Below are positions 15,145 to 15,507 of a stretch of DNA of 15,507 nt, piece after piece. Origin of the DNA: Betaproteobacteria bacterium (GTDB lineage: Bacteria; Pseudomonadota; Gammaproteobacteria; Burkholderiales; Methylophilaceae); contig RFPQ01000006.1 of NCBI GenBank assembly GCA_009926035.1, positions 1 to 15,507 of the forward strand, given 5' to 3'. The position numbers and the translations under genes were made by a program. The stretch's first letter is position 1. Every line of letters begins with the position of its first letter. The notes beneath the pieces were generated by a model. That model saw nothing but the letters and a program-made list of their open reading frames with translations. It was not told the DNA's origin and made no database searches.

Positions 15145-15507
15145 ATGCTAGAACTGCTTATCTATATGTTTGAAAACTACCTAAGCACACAAAATTTACC
15201 TGACTTTAAAAGTATTACTGCAGAACTTGAAGCTGCAGGATTTGATAATCAAGATATTGAAAATGCCTTTACTTGGTTTAATCAGCTTAAAGCGATGACA
15301 AATGCTATTCCTGTAAAAAATAGTGCCTGCTCTTCCTTGGGTTATCGTATCTACTCAGACAATGAACAAAAAAAGATAAGCGCTGAAAGTCTAGGATTTG
15401 TGTTGTTCCTTGAACAAGCAAAAGTGCTCGATGCAAACGAACGAGAAATTATTCTTGATCGCGCGATGGCTCTCAAACAAGAACATATTAATATCGAAGA
15501 AATGCGG
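15145..15507 (+). CDS. smg: Smg (DUF494) family protein, partial (3' end outside window)
   Basis: Conserved small protein of unknown function, DUF494/Smg family, normally about 150-157 residues; 121 residues are visible before the right edge. The start MLELLIYMFENYL matches the family opening. Later conserved stretches are LEAAGFDNQDIENAFTW (29-45), a YRIYSDNE segment (about 67-74), and GFVLFLEQAKVLDANERE (84-101) followed by IILDRAMAL. A good Shine-Dalgarno precedes the ATG. In E. coli and many betaproteobacteria smg is next to dprA (smf) and near def-fmt, divergently oriented. Here it faces def directly and no dprA lies between them. No truncation or odd residue is visible in the part present. 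Confidence 0.9.
   Translation, partial: MLELLIYMFENYLSTQNLPDFKSITAELEAAGFDNQDIENAFTWFNQLKAMTNAIPVKNSACSSLGYRIYSDNEQKKISAESLGFVLFLEQAKVLDANEREIILDRAMALKQEHINIEEMR

Overview
The window is a compact, strongly AT-rich stretch of bacterial chromosome. Gene content and order point to a betaproteobacterium. The block rpoN-hpf-hprK-rapZ-EIIA(Man)-HPr-EI and the opposing block def-fmt-rsmB-DUF4390-ntrY-ntrX are both arrangements I associate with that class. Low GC, overlapping genes, 1-20 bp spacers and apparently missing neighbours (ptsN, dprA) suggest a small, streamlined genome, such as a planktonic Methylophilaceae methylotroph (OM43/Methylopumilus-like). The placement is inferred from memory of gene order and protein motifs, not from a search.

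Left half, plus strand (1-8227): a head-to-tail run likely to be one transcription unit. It starts with sigma-54 (rpoN, cut by the left edge) and the ribosome hibernation factor hpf. Next come a short HPr kinase/phosphorylase (hprK), rapZ, and the soluble phosphotransferase proteins EIIA(Man), HPr and Enzyme I. Oligopeptidase A (prlC) and exonuclease III (xth) end the run. No EIIB or EIIC sugar permease is present, so the phosphotransferase here looks regulatory. Phosphate would pass PEP -> EI His194 -> HPr His15 -> EIIA His9, with HprK acting on HPr Ser46.

Right half, minus strand (14967 down to 8229): def, fmt and rsmB (peptide deformylase, Met-tRNA formyltransferase, 16S rRNA m5C methyltransferase) lead into an exported DUF4390 protein and then the two-component pair ntrY and ntrX. 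Most junctions overlap or nearly touch. The two runs converge with a single base between the xth and ntrX stop codons. The NtrX central domain has the fold position of a sigma-54 activator ATPase, but its Walker A, Walker B, GAFTGA, arginine-finger and sensor II signatures are all degenerate.

Right end: a 177-bp divergent intergenic region, the only real noncoding stretch, separates def from smg (DUF494, plus strand, cut by the right edge). It holds candidate back-to-back promoters whose -10 elements overlap.

I see no tRNA, rRNA, CRISPR array, insertion sequence, prophage or toxin-antitoxin genes. This is core genome, and I did not find a wholly new system. The points most worth a second look are the clean absence of ptsN with a minimal, motif-altered HprK, and the inactive-looking ATPase domain of NtrX.
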